The notes beneath the pieces are model-generated. The model did no database searches and was not told the DNA's origin. It saw only the letters and a list, made by a program, of their open reading frames with translations. Positions 1 through 8,908 of a stretch of DNA of 36,145 nucleotides are shown here, in pieces. Location of the stretch: IMG/VR virus record IMGVR_UViG_3300033142_002138, positions 1 through 36,145 of that record. The stretch is one strand, 5' to 3'. The stretch is from a virus. Position 1 is the first letter of the stretch; each line of letters starts with the position of its first letter. Both the position numbers and the translations under genes were made by a program.

Positions 1-2
1 TT

Positions 3-857
3 GGCGCTCTCGGTGCTGAGGATGAAATGGAATTATCTACCTCTCTGGAAGATAGTATTCCTCTTGCAGGCGCACCCCCCGAATCAATTGATGAACAAGA
101 AATTGTACTAAGTATGGAAGAACTTAAAGATATGGCTGAAGCTCTCGCTGATGCAGAAGGAGATTTAATTGGTGAACCGTCACCACACGAAAATCTTGTT
201 GATGATATGCAGGGTACAGAGCCACCTTCATCCAAAGAGGCAGAGACTTCATCTGTTCCTGTTGACGTAACCTTAGAAGAAGAGATAGATTTGGAAGATC
301 TTGATGAGATCTTGGAAGAACTCATCGTTGATATTGTTCCTGAAAAAAGCGGCTGGGCTGGCACCCCCGAGCCCATCATGAACTATAAAGAAGAAATGGC
401 TTTGGCGCAGCGCTCCGGAACAGAGGCGCTAGCAAAAGCAAAAGCATTGACACAGGCTGGAGAAAGACTTAGAGAGGCAAATAGAGACCTCAAATCAAAA
501 AATACAAAAATGATAAAAGCACTCCAGATCTTAAAAGAAAGTTTTAATAAAGTTAATCTCTCAAATGCGAGATTAGTTTACACGAATCAGGTCTTAACAG
601 ACAACTCCTTGAATGAGCGGCAAAAAAAGAAAATTGTCGAAGCTCTGTCGAAATCAGATTCTATTGAAGAAGCAAAGGTAATATTCGAAACTCTAAAAAG
701 CGCGGTGGGAAGTGTAACAGGTAAAGCACGTCCACAATCACTACGCGAGCACATCGAAAGACCCTCTGCCACTTTACCTAGAAGAGCAGTCAGATCTGTT
801 GAATCTCCGGAAGCGGACAGGATGCAAATACTGGCTGGAATAAAGACAAACAAATAA
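3..857 (+). CDS. Prohead core/scaffolding protein (T4 gp22-like), 5' partial
   Basis: The frame is open to the left edge, so the N-terminus may lie outside the window; an ATG at 27 with a GAGGA sequence just before it is an alternative start. The first ~110 residues are strongly acidic (many Glu/Asp, low complexity). Residues ~115-230 (counted from ATG 27) are helical and charged, including the stretch LTDNSLNERQKKKIVEAL followed by SIEEAKVIFETLKSAVGS, a pattern I recognise from T4-like head scaffold proteins. It lies directly upstream of the major capsid gene, where T4 gene 22 also sits. Family knowledge: such proteins form the internal core around which the capsid assembles and are later degraded by the prohead protease. 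The assignment rests on composition, motif and position. Confidence 0.7.
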   Translation, partial: GALGAEDEMELSTSLEDSIPLAGAPPESIDEQEIVLSMEELKDMAEALADAEGDLIGEPSPHENLVDDMQGTEPPSSKEAETSSVPVDVTLEEEIDLEDLDEILEELIVDIVPEKSGWAGTPEPIMNYKEEMALAQRSGTEALAKAKALTQAGERLREANRDLKSKNTKMIKALQILKESFNKVNLSNARLVYTNQVLTDNSLNERQKKKIVEALSKSDSIEEAKVIFETLKSAVGSVTGKARPQSLREHIERPSATLPRRAVRSVESPEADRMQILAGIKTNK

Positions 858-873
858 GGAGATTTTTAAAATC

Positions 874-2589
874 ATGTCTATACTTAAAAAATTAACTGAA
901 GGTATTGTTCGTCGCGATCTATCTAAAGAAGGATCTGCTCTTCTCTCCAAGTGGGAAAAGACTGGACTTTTAGAGGGACTCGGGAACGAACGTGCTAAAT
1001 ATGGGATGGCAGCATTGCTAGAAAACCAAGCGAAGGAACTACTTCGTGAGGCTTCTACTATGGCTGGCTCACCCTCTGGAGACGTTGAAGGTTTTGCTTC
1101 CGTCGCCTTTCCTATTGTCCGTCGAGTATTCGGCGGCCTAATCGCTAACGATCTTGTTAGCGTTCAACCAATGAGCCTTCCTTCGGGACTCATTTTCTTC
1201 CTGGACTTCACCTATGATCGTGCGCGCCTTGATACTCTTGCCAATACTTCGGTATACGGTGGTGGTGTCGTCGCTTCACAAATCACTGGCGGTGTTTCAC
1301 TTGCTGGCGATCTCGCTGAACAAAGCTATTATTCTTTGAACAATGGGTATTCAAGTCCAACAGGTTCCGCCAACTTCACATTGACCGCTTTTGCATCAGG
1401 CACAGTTGGCTCTGGAGTTCCAGGCGACTGGTCGGGCGCCACTGCCGCCGGCATCGCTCTCGCGCTGCACGGTGATCGCCTAGTCCGTTTTGATCCAGAC
1501 TTGGAATCAGGCTCTTTTGCTTGTGTTTCAACTTTGGCTCTGTCAACCCTCACCGCCGGCCAGTTTAACGTTAAAGATCTCGTCACTGTGACTCTTAACG
1601 ATGCAGCCGGTGTTGTCGATGTTAATCAAGTCAGACGCCTGACTCGTGATGACCCTGATACTGCTGGTTCTGTCTTACTGGTTAACGCAGGGCTCGCATC
1701 TGCCAACGCCTGCGCCGCCGACCTTGTTTTACAGAATACAGCATCATTTGTTATTGATGACAACTTCGCCGCAATTGGCGCGGTTGGTTCTGTATCTGGT
1801 CTAGATACATGGGGATTGGAAAACAATGCGGCAATTCCAGAAATTGACATCAAGGTTGATTCTGTGGCTGTCACTGCGAAGACCAAGAAGCTCAAAGCGA
1901 AATGGACACCAGAATTGGCTCAAGACTTGAACGCATACCATAACTTGGATGCCGAAGTCGAATTGACCTCAATTCTGTCCGAGCACATCGCTCTTGAAAT
2001 CGACCAAGAAATCTTGGAAGATCTCGTGAAGGGTGCAACTGCTGAAACCTTGTTCTGGTCACGACTTCCTGGTAAGTTTGTAAATCGCCAAACAGGTGCA
2101 CCACTAATTCCAACTAGTGGGTTTCCTGACTTCACGGGTAATGTATCCGAGTGGTATGAGACTCTGATTGAGACCATCAATGATGTCTCGGCCCAAATTC
2201 ACCGCAAGACCCTTCGAGGCGGCGCTAACTTCATCGTGTGTTCACCTGAAGTTGCCAACCTTCTTGAGTTTACCGCTGGATTCCGTGGTGCCGTGACTCA
2301 CGATGATGATCGTGGTCAAGTTGGTGCTGTTAAAGTCGGCTCTTTGAGCAAGAAGTTTGACGTTTACGTCGATCCTTACTTCCCACGGAACGTTGTTCTC
2401 GCAGGACGTAAAGGCTCTTCTTTCCTCGAAAGCGGATATGTGTACGCACCGTATGTACCTCTCCAGATGACTCCAACAATCTTCGGTACCGAGGACTTCG
2501 TGCCGCGCAAAGGCGTCATGACTCGATACGCCAAGAAGATGGTTCGTCCGGATATGTACGGTTTGGTCGTCGTTCAAGATTTGTCATAA
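874..2589 (+). CDS. gp23: Major capsid protein (T4 gp23-like, HK97 fold family)
   Basis: A 571-residue protein starting at an ATG preceded by AAGGAGA. The N-terminal ~65 residues are charged and helical, like the segment that gp23 proteins lose on maturation. The C-terminal half has typical gp23 features: LKAKWTPELAQDLNAYHNLDAE, then EIDQEILEDLV, the segment ANFIVCSPEVANLLE, and near the end a PYVPLQMTPTIFGTEDFVPRKGVMTRYAKKM-type region around residues 525-557. Length is close to T4 gp23 (521). Codon use looks more GC-rich and regular (GCT, CGT, AAG, GTC) than in neighbouring genes, as expected for the most expressed virion protein. It is followed by a strong terminator, so it probably ends a transcript shared with the scaffold. 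Confidence 0.93.
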   Translation: MSILKKLTEGIVRRDLSKEGSALLSKWEKTGLLEGLGNERAKYGMAALLENQAKELLREASTMAGSPSGDVEGFASVAFPIVRRVFGGLIANDLVSVQPMSLPSGLIFFLDFTYDRARLDTLANTSVYGGGVVASQITGGVSLAGDLAEQSYYSLNNGYSSPTGSANFTLTAFASGTVGSGVPGDWSGATAAGIALALHGDRLVRFDPDLESGSFACVSTLALSTLTAGQFNVKDLVTVTLNDAAGVVDVNQVRRLTRDDPDTAGSVLLVNAGLASANACAADLVLQNTASFVIDDNFAAIGAVGSVSGLDTWGLENNAAIPEIDIKVDSVAVTAKTKKLKAKWTPELAQDLNAYHNLDAEVELTSILSEHIALEIDQEILEDLVKGATAETLFWSRLPGKFVNRQTGAPLIPTSGFPDFTGNVSEWYETLIETINDVSAQIHRKTLRGGANFIVCSPEVANLLEFTAGFRGAVTHDDDRGQVGAVKVGSLSKKFDVYVDPYFPRNVVLAGRKGSSFLESGYVYAPYVPLQMTPTIFGTEDFVPRKGVMTRYAKKMVRPDMYGLVVVQDLS

Positions 2590-2620
2590 TATAGTCTAGG
2601 ACTTATTAACACAAAAAATA

Positions 2621-2656
2621 CCCCTCTCCGTTTTTCGGAGGGGGGTTTGTTTATTT
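2621..2656 (+). terminator. Rho-independent terminator after the major capsid gene
   Basis: The arms CCCCTCTCCG (2621-2630) and CGGAGGGGGG (2636-2645) form a 10-bp GC-rich stem (one G-T wobble) with a TTTTT loop, followed by TTTGTTTATTT. An A-rich run just upstream can pair with the T tract. It separates the capsid gene from the neck genes. Confidence 0.9.
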
Positions 2657-2685
2657 GGAAACTAATTAATGCGGAGGGACTATAA

Positions 2686-3951
2686 ATGGCATTGCCAACA
2701 CTAACACCAGTCAGCCAAATGAGTAAATCGATTTTGCCCATAACCGGTACTGCCGGAAATGTTGCTGCAACATTACCGCTTGGTATATATACATCTAATG
2801 CTTTTCTTTCTGGCGCCGCTGATCAAGTTGCTTATACATATAAGAAATTGGGTGGAGATGTCTTAGACATTGAAATGTTGGCCGGAAATGTTTATGCAAA
2901 CTATGAAGAAGCTGTTTTAGAATATAGTTATTTGGTCAATTTGCATCAATCAAAAAATATCCTCTCCAACGTTCTTGGACAAACAACGGGAACATTTGAT
3001 CAGGATGGAAATGTTGTAACTGGGCCGACTAATGTTAATTTAAAATTCCCCCGCGTTACTTTCGAATATGAAAGAAGGGTAGCTGATAATTTTTCTTTCA
3101 ACGCTGATGTCGGAGGAACAATTCCAATTTATTCGGCATCTTTTGAGATTACAGAGGGAGAGCAAGATTATGATTTACAAGCAATTATATCAGGATCGTC
3201 GGCTAGCGGCTTGCAGCCCAACGGCGAAGCTGCCCCATTCGCAGGCATTGTTGGAAATAAGAGGGTTATAGTCAAAAAAGTCTTCTTTAAAACACCTGCT
3301 GCAATGTGGAGGTTCTTTGGTTATTACGGAGGATTGAATGTTGTCGGAAACCTTCTATATTATGGACAATATACTGATGATTCTTCTTTCGAGGTAATTC
3401 CTGTATGGCAGAATAAATTACAGGCGAAGGCTTACGAAGACCACTTGTTCACGCGCCTATCTCACTATTCATATGAATTAAGGGATAATAAGTTAAGAAT
3501 ATTTCCTCAGCCACAACTGGTAGGCATATATAGATTTATGTGGGTTGAATTTTCAGTTATACCTGATAGTTGGGATGAGGCTTCCGATGTGGATACTGGA
3601 ATAGGTGGAGTTAATAATATTAATACTATTCCTTTCGATAATCTTCCCTATGAAAACATTAATGCGATAGGAAAACAGTGGATCCGAAGATTTGCTTTGG
3701 CCCTATCAAAAGAGACTCTTGGCCAAATTCGAGGAAAATTCAATCCCATTCCAATTCCAGGATCTGATATTACCTTAAACGCATCTGATCTCTTAAGTCA
3801 GGCCCAAAATGAGCAAGAAAAATTACGAGAAGAATTAAAAACAATTTTAGATGAGTTAACTTATGCAGAACTAGCTAAGAGAGATGCAGAAATAACAGAG
3901 GCAGTTAATGTGATACAAACAAAAGTACCAATGTTAATTTTCCAAGGATAA
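2686..3951 (+). CDS. gp13: Neck / head-completion protein, T4 gp13-like
   Basis: 421 residues starting at an ATG 9 bases after GCGGAGGG. Near residue 50 it has YKKLGGDVLDIEM...VYANYEEAVLEYS, equivalent to the gp13 start RRLGAPIINVEL...IYDCIQRALELY. Near the C-terminus (about residues 328-385) it has KQWIRRFALALSKETLGQIRGK, then LNASDLLSQAQNEQEKLREEL, which lines up with gp13's RWVKDYATALAKELNGQIL and GQRLIEEARLEKEALREEL. Longer than T4 gp13 (309), with extra sequence between these regions. In T4, gp13 joins gp14 to close the filled head and provide the tail attachment surface. It begins the neck cluster and is separated from the capsid gene by the terminator. Confidence 0.8.
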   Translation: MALPTLTPVSQMSKSILPITGTAGNVAATLPLGIYTSNAFLSGAADQVAYTYKKLGGDVLDIEMLAGNVYANYEEAVLEYSYLVNLHQSKNILSNVLGQTTGTFDQDGNVVTGPTNVNLKFPRVTFEYERRVADNFSFNADVGGTIPIYSASFEITEGEQDYDLQAIISGSSASGLQPNGEAAPFAGIVGNKRVIVKKVFFKTPAAMWRFFGYYGGLNVVGNLLYYGQYTDDSSFEVIPVWQNKLQAKAYEDHLFTRLSHYSYELRDNKLRIFPQPQLVGIYRFMWVEFSVIPDSWDEASDVDTGIGGVNNINTIPFDNLPYENINAIGKQWIRRFALALSKETLGQIRGKFNPIPIPGSDITLNASDLLSQAQNEQEKLREELKTILDELTYAELAKRDAEITEAVNVIQTKVPMLIFQG

Positions 3952-3959
3952 ATATATAA

Positions 3960-4832
3960 GTGAGCAGCAAAAAAGACCAATTTGATGATGAATTCAGGCC
4001 CTTTTATCCTAAGGACAAAAAGGACACCAAACCCAGTTTAAAAGAAATTTCTTTTATGCCATCCACCGTCGAAACAATCGATTATGCCCTTTATGACTGG
4101 ATGAACGACGAATTGAACATATTCTGCACAACAAATGAAGGCTGGAAAAAGGTTCCCCTTATATGGTCAATGCCAGAACGCGCTTTTCAAATAAAAGACA
4201 ATAAAGATTTGCGCAATTTAGATGATATTTTTACATTCCCGGTTATGAGCGTGGAAAGAACTTCATTAATAAAAGACCCACAGATGAAAGGTGTCGCATG
4301 GGCCCATATTCCACGACGAGATGACGCCAAGGGGGGTGCGATCGCTGTCGCAAGAAGGATACAACAAAAGAAAACAGCTAATTTTGCAAACACCGAGGCA
4401 GAAAACCTCTTCGATCAGCAGACTTATCCTTTTGATAATAAAAAGATTGTTTACGAAACAATAACGATGCCGATGCCCACTTATGTCGTGGCAACCTATA
4501 AAGTCACAATAACAACAGAATACCAACAACAAATGAATGAAATTTTTACCCCATTTATTACATCAACGGGACAAATAGATAATTTTTTTATCAATAGGGA
4601 CGGTCATAAGTTTGAAGGCTTCATTCAGGGCGAGTTTAGTTTAGAAAATAATATCTCTAATTTAGGAGAAGAAGAGAGAAAATTTCAAACTACTATAGAT
4701 TTAAAAATATTAGGATATTTAATGGGTGCTGATAAAAACGACGATCAACCAAAAATCACGATTAGGGAGTCGGCCGCCGAGTTTAGATTCACGAGAGAAA
4801 GAGTTATGATTGGGGATAAAAAGGAATATTAA
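3960..4832 (+). CDS. gp15: Tail completion / sheath terminator protein, T4 gp15-like
   Basis: 290 residues; the start is a GTG with a weak AAGGA about 11 bases upstream. Residues ~30-100 contain a repeated-in-family pattern: YALYDWMNDELNIF, NEGWKKVPLIWSMPERAFQIKDN, IFTFPVMSVERTS. Later it has VATYKVTITTEYQQQMNEIF and REEERKF-like LGEEERKFQTTIDLKILGYL. These correspond in order to gp15's VPITYASKEHF, ILPRINLHL, MIYELSIFTRYEDDMFQIVEQILPYF and RRIEWSLTFEVNGWMY. gp15 caps the finished tail and binds the neck in T4. Flanked by gp13- and gp14-like genes, a different order from T4 (13-14-15), which is an odd but small rearrangement. Confidence 0.7.
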   Translation: MSSKKDQFDDEFRPFYPKDKKDTKPSLKEISFMPSTVETIDYALYDWMNDELNIFCTTNEGWKKVPLIWSMPERAFQIKDNKDLRNLDDIFTFPVMSVERTSLIKDPQMKGVAWAHIPRRDDAKGGAIAVARRIQQKKTANFANTEAENLFDQQTYPFDNKKIVYETITMPMPTYVVATYKVTITTEYQQQMNEIFTPFITSTGQIDNFFINRDGHKFEGFIQGEFSLENNISNLGEEERKFQTTIDLKILGYLMGADKNDDQPKITIRESAAEFRFTRERVMIGDKKEY

Positions 4833-4837
4833 TAATT

Positions 4838-5335
4838 ATGGCTGAAAATAAATGGGAAAAACCTTCGAATCCGCCTCCTCCTCTTTTTCTTGGAGAAAAA
4901 GAAAGGGATCTCGTAAAACAAGTCAACGACGAGCTTATGGAGCGTGTTATTGGACAGGCGATAACATATTTCCCACTTTCCGTTGAAAGAACCAACTTCC
5001 ATCCGCTTTACGGAGAAGCAATAGAAAAATGCTTCCTTGCACCCGTCAGGGTATATGTTCTGGTTGAATTTGACGGAATAGGGACAGCCACAGAAAATTA
5101 TGGTCTGGATAAAACCTACTCTCTAACGGTTAGGTTTCACGAAAGAAGATTATTTGAAGATCAAGACCTTTATGTGAGAGAAGGAGACTATATACAGTAC
5201 GGCTCCTCTTTCTTTGAGATTGTCACGCTCACGGAAGAGAGAGAAATATTTGGACAAGTCGAAGCGAGATTTCAACTAAGTGCCAAATGTATCAAATCGC
5301 GGAAGGGGTTAATGAGTTTCAAAGTAGTTTCTTAA
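4838..5335 (+). CDS. gp14: Neck protein, T4 gp14-like
   Basis: 165 residues, ATG start 6 bases after the previous stop. Contains ERTNFHPLYGEAIEKCFLAPVRVYVLVEF, then YSLTVRFHERRLFEDQDLYVREGDYIQYGSSFFEI. The same arrangement (promised partner site, FGED/YGEA segment, beta strand, [20 protein letters not shown] in T4) is found in the N-terminal part of T4 gp14. It is much shorter than T4 gp14 (256), lacking the C-terminal tail. Family role: with gp13 it forms the collar/neck that seals the DNA-filled head and receives the tail. Assigned from motif order and neighbours. Confidence 0.65.
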   Translation: MAENKWEKPSNPPPPLFLGEKERDLVKQVNDELMERVIGQAITYFPLSVERTNFHPLYGEAIEKCFLAPVRVYVLVEFDGIGTATENYGLDKTYSLTVRFHERRLFEDQDLYVREGDYIQYGSSFFEIVTLTEEREIFGQVEARFQLSAKCIKSRKGLMSFKVVS

Positions 5336-5416
5336 AATATTAATTGAGGCTTTCGCAATTCCGTGAACTATTTATTATGTGATAAAGTAATCTAGATTTA
5401 GAGGAGAATCTCTTAG

Positions 5417-8281
5417 ATGTCAGTTAAAAAATTTAAATTTGTGTCTCCTGGGGTCTTTGTTAATGAAGTTGACAATTCCCAGCTACCGGCTGTTGATACT
5501 CCTGCTGGACCTATCATTATAGGAAGGCTCCCGAGAGGTCCAGGAATGAAACCCGTAAAAGTGGATTCCTTTTCAAGATTCATTGAAGTTTTTGGAAATC
5601 CAGTCTCTGGGAGAAAAACCGGCGATGTGTGGAGAGAAGGAAACTATCAGGGTCCTACTTATTCTGCCTACGCCGCTCAAGCTTATTTAGCAGCAGGCGT
5701 TGGATCTGTTAATGTGGTAAGGCTCTTGGGCTATGAAAATGAAGATGCCGTAGCAGCAGGCGCCGCAGGGTGGGAAACGGTCTTAGACCCATCACCGCTT
5801 CCCGGCTCCAACGGTGGAGCATACGGACTATTTATTGCCCCCTCGTCATCTGCCGGGGGATCCATAATTGGATCTTTAGCAGCAATTTGGTATTTGGACA
5901 GTGGTTCTAGCGTTCTACTTTCGGGAACAGAGGCTGGTAGTTCAACAGTTGTAACTGGAACGGCTGGATTGATTAACTCAGCCGTAGGCTCGGATCCTTA
6001 TGAATTTACTGCAATGATCTACAATGGCAGCACATCAGTTCATAAAACATCTTTTAACTTTGATAAATCAAGTCAAAAATTTATTAGAAATGTTTTTAAT
6101 ACCAATCCTCAAACTGTAAACAGTACTGTTGTGCCGACTACCAATTTTTCACAGGGTGAACAATACTATTGGCTTGGCGAGTCATTTTCAGCGACGACAC
6201 TAAACCTCGTCCCTGGCTCATCTGCTATTGGTTTTATTATGCCGCTTGATGGTAAAAACGAATATAGGCAAGATGCAAGAGAAGCTCATACTGGGTGGTT
6301 CTTTTCGCAAGATTTAACGAACGATTTTAGTTCCTATTCTACTTTGGATATGCAGAAATTATTTAGATTTCATGCACTGGACGCAGGACAATGGTCACAA
6401 GAAGCTTTAAAGATTTCAATTCAAGATTTAACTTATTCTCGCAATACATCCGGAGCGAATCCTTTTGGAACTTTTACAGTGGTCATAAGAAAAGCTGATG
6501 ATACTGATAATGTTGTCGAAATTATTGAGAGATATTCAAATTGTAACCTCAACCCCCTCTCGACAAACTATGTTGCACGACGAATTGGTGACAGGTATAT
6601 GCTTTGGGATGCATCTCAAAGGCGCCTAAAAACATACGGGAATTATAGCAATATTTCATCATATATAAGAATAGAGATGATACCCGAAGTTGAAAATTCG
6701 GCCGTCGATCCCAAATTGTTGCCATATGGTGTCCTCGGACCCCCGAAATATCATACAACGAGCCTTGCTTGCGGTAGTCTTGGTGCTAATACTATCATCA
6801 AGAGTGGATCACTAGGCGCCTTCGCAATCGGAGATACGGGCTCATGCCCAATTTTAGATACTGGATCCTATGGCGCGACTACGGTTGAAGCGCGATTCCC
6901 CTCTTCGGCAGTCCGACTATCTGCTTCAGCAGGAGGGTTATCCGATCCGAAGAACGCATATTTTGGCCTCAACGTGTCATCTTACCAGGAAATTGACAAA
7001 ACATCTTCTAGAGAATCAAGACCCGATCCTGGATATGGCGATTATCTATATCCATTAGGCGACGACTTCGCCGCAGGCGCCGACGATCCTTCTGGAAATG
7101 CTAAATTAGACTATCAATGGGTAGTTTCATTGGATGATCTGGTCCTCACTGGAACTTCAAATGTTTACTGGAAAAGTGGCTCGCGAGCAGACGGGGACTC
7201 GATGACCTGTGCAACAGGTTCCGATTGGCAGGAAGTAATAGATCAGGGGTATACCCGCTTTACTTCTCCCCTCTTTAATGGCTTTGATGGATTAAATATT
7301 ACCGAAATAGAGCCATTTAGAAATACGTTGCTCGATAACGGAGGCGGCCCAACGACTGATTATGCTAATAGTTCAATCAGGCGCGCTGTAGATACCGTAA
7401 GAGACGCAGAGTTTGTCGAATGTAATTTAATTACAATGCCCGGCCTTACAAACGCAGGACTTACAGAACATATAATTCAAGTTTGCGAAGATCGCGGGGA
7501 TGCATTGGCTTTGATTGATATTCCACATGCTTATACTCCGTTTACAGAAGGTACCGCGCAATATGCAAGTGTTACAGCTAGGGTCGGTACTGTCTCCGAA
7601 GCTGTTAGCACTTTAGAAAATAGAGAAATAAATAGCTCTTATGGCTGCACCTATTATCCTTGGGTACAAATTAGAGATACCATTGATGGCGCCCTTTTGT
7701 GGGTTCCACCCTCTGTCGTCGCTCTTGGAACGTTTGCTAGTTCCGAAGCCGCAACAGAGATTTGGTTTGCTCCCGCTGGTTTTAATCGCGGAGGCTTAAC
7801 AGAGGGTTCGTCAGGACTCCCTGTCCTTTCAGTATCTGATCGCCTAACATCTCAGGATCGCGATAATCTCTATGAAGCTAATATTAATCCAATTGCATCA
7901 TTTCCGAATGAAGGAATTGTAATCTTTGGTCAAAAGACCCTACAGTCTTCTCAATCCGCATTAGATAGAATTAATGTAAGAAGAATGATGATTTTTGTTA
8001 AGAAACGAGTTTCTGTTCTCGCAAAAACAATTCTGTTTGATCAAAATGTACGAGTAACCTGGAATCGCTTCATATCAAAGGCGGATCCATTCTTACGAAG
8101 TGTACAGAACAGACTTGGTATTAGCGAATACAGACTAATTTTAGACGAAAGTACTACCACTCCAGACTTGGTTGATCAAAACATTGTCTACGCAAAAATA
8201 TTTATTAAGCCGACCAAAGCTATTGAATATATTGCCATCGACTTTGTGCTTACCAATCAGGGCGCAGGTTTTGAAGATTAA
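5417..8281 (+). CDS. gp18: Contractile tail sheath protein, T4 gp18-like
   Basis: 954 residues with a good ribosome site (AGAGGAGAATCT before ATG). The N-terminus (FKFVSPGVFVNEVDNSQLP...GPIIIGRLPRGPGMKPVKV) is the typical sheath opening. The C-terminus (INVRRMMIFVKKRVSVLAK, VTWNRFISKADPFLRSVQNRLGI, IKPTKAIEYIAIDFVLTNQG) is the conserved domain that links neighbouring subunits. It is about 300 residues longer than T4 gp18 (659); the extra Ser/Gly/Thr-rich middle (residues ~130-500) is likely a surface domain. It sits before the tube gene, the standard sheath-tube order. The sheath contracts around the tube during injection. Confidence 0.93.
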   Translation: MSVKKFKFVSPGVFVNEVDNSQLPAVDTPAGPIIIGRLPRGPGMKPVKVDSFSRFIEVFGNPVSGRKTGDVWREGNYQGPTYSAYAAQAYLAAGVGSVNVVRLLGYENEDAVAAGAAGWETVLDPSPLPGSNGGAYGLFIAPSSSAGGSIIGSLAAIWYLDSGSSVLLSGTEAGSSTVVTGTAGLINSAVGSDPYEFTAMIYNGSTSVHKTSFNFDKSSQKFIRNVFNTNPQTVNSTVVPTTNFSQGEQYYWLGESFSATTLNLVPGSSAIGFIMPLDGKNEYRQDAREAHTGWFFSQDLTNDFSSYSTLDMQKLFRFHALDAGQWSQEALKISIQDLTYSRNTSGANPFGTFTVVIRKADDTDNVVEIIERYSNCNLNPLSTNYVARRIGDRYMLWDASQRRLKTYGNYSNISSYIRIEMIPEVENSAVDPKLLPYGVLGPPKYHTTSLACGSLGANTIIKSGSLGAFAIGDTGSCPILDTGSYGATTVEARFPSSAVRLSASAGGLSDPKNAYFGLNVSSYQEIDKTSSRESRPDPGYGDYLYPLGDDFAAGADDPSGNAKLDYQWVVSLDDLVLTGTSNVYWKSGSRADGDSMTCATGSDWQEVIDQGYTRFTSPLFNGFDGLNITEIEPFRNTLLDNGGGPTTDYANSSIRRAVDTVRDAEFVECNLITMPGLTNAGLTEHIIQVCEDRGDALALIDIPHAYTPFTEGTAQYASVTARVGTVSEAVSTLENREINSSYGCTYYPWVQIRDTIDGALLWVPPSVVALGTFASSEAATEIWFAPAGFNRGGLTEGSSGLPVLSVSDRLTSQDRDNLYEANINPIASFPNEGIVIFGQKTLQSSQSALDRINVRRMMIFVKKRVSVLAKTILFDQNVRVTWNRFISKADPFLRSVQNRLGISEYRLILDESTTTPDLVDQNIVYAKIFIKPTKAIEYIAIDFVLTNQGAGFED

Positions 8282-8324
8282 AATATGCCCAACAACTACT
8301 TAAAGATAGAGGAGAAGTAATATT

Positions 8325-8879
8325 ATGGCTAATGAGTTTTGGACTAGTAAAGATGTAGAACCCAAAAGAAAATATAGATTTTTGGTTCAATTTGGGGCAA
8401 GCGCCTCAACTGCGGAGATTGGAAATTTATGGTTTGCAAAATCTGTTACAAAGCCAGAGATAACCGTTGGCTCAACAGAACACGCCTTTATGAATCATAA
8501 GTTTTATTATCCGGGTACCGTCGAGTGGAATGAAATCACTCTAACTCTTGTGGATCCGGTATCTCCCGATGCTGCAAAAATGACCGCTCAAATGCTGCAT
8601 GCATCTGGATATAAGGGACCCGGATCCTTAAAGACAGACAGCCCGGTAACCCTCTCAAAAGCAGCTTCGGTCAATGCTCTTGGGGGTGTAATTATTACAG
8701 TAGTTGATCATGAGGGAAAACCCCTTGAGACATGGACATTGAATAACGCATTCATTACCAAAGTTGGATACGGAGAGCTATCTTATGGTGAAGATGGGCT
8801 GACAGAAATTGAACTTTCATTTAGATATGATTGGGCTACTATTAAATCGAGCGATGGAACCCAAATCTGGCAAAACTAG
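8325..8879 (+). CDS. gp19: Tail tube protein, T4 gp19-like
   Basis: 184 residues, ATG preceded by AGAGGAGAAG. Starts MANEFWTSKDVEPKRKYRF, then LVQFG, and has the tube-fold strand pattern WFAKSVTKPEITVG, YYPGTVEWNEITLTLVDPVSPDA, LETWTLNNAFITKVGYGELSYG, EDGLTEIELSFRYDWA. Length is close to T4 gp19 (163). Immediately downstream of the sheath gene, as expected. Hexameric rings of this protein form the inner DNA channel of the tail. Confidence 0.9.
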   Translation: MANEFWTSKDVEPKRKYRFLVQFGASASTAEIGNLWFAKSVTKPEITVGSTEHAFMNHKFYYPGTVEWNEITLTLVDPVSPDAAKMTAQMLHASGYKGPGSLKTDSPVTLSKAASVNALGGVIITVVDHEGKPLETWTLNNAFITKVGYGELSYGEDGLTEIELSFRYDWATIKSSDGTQIWQN

Positions 8880-8908
8880 TTATTTTTAAATTTAAATTGA
8901 GGTGTTAA

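Noticed and set aside
3946-3956. GATAAATATAT, also near 9762-9772, as T4-like late promoter
   Set aside because: It lies too close to the start at 3960 for a transcript with a leader, and inside a coding overlap in the other place. AT-rich sequence can produce it by chance.
5343-5361. AATTG ... CAATT inverted repeat before the sheath gene as a terminator
   Set aside because: Five AT-rich base pairs only, and no T tract follows.
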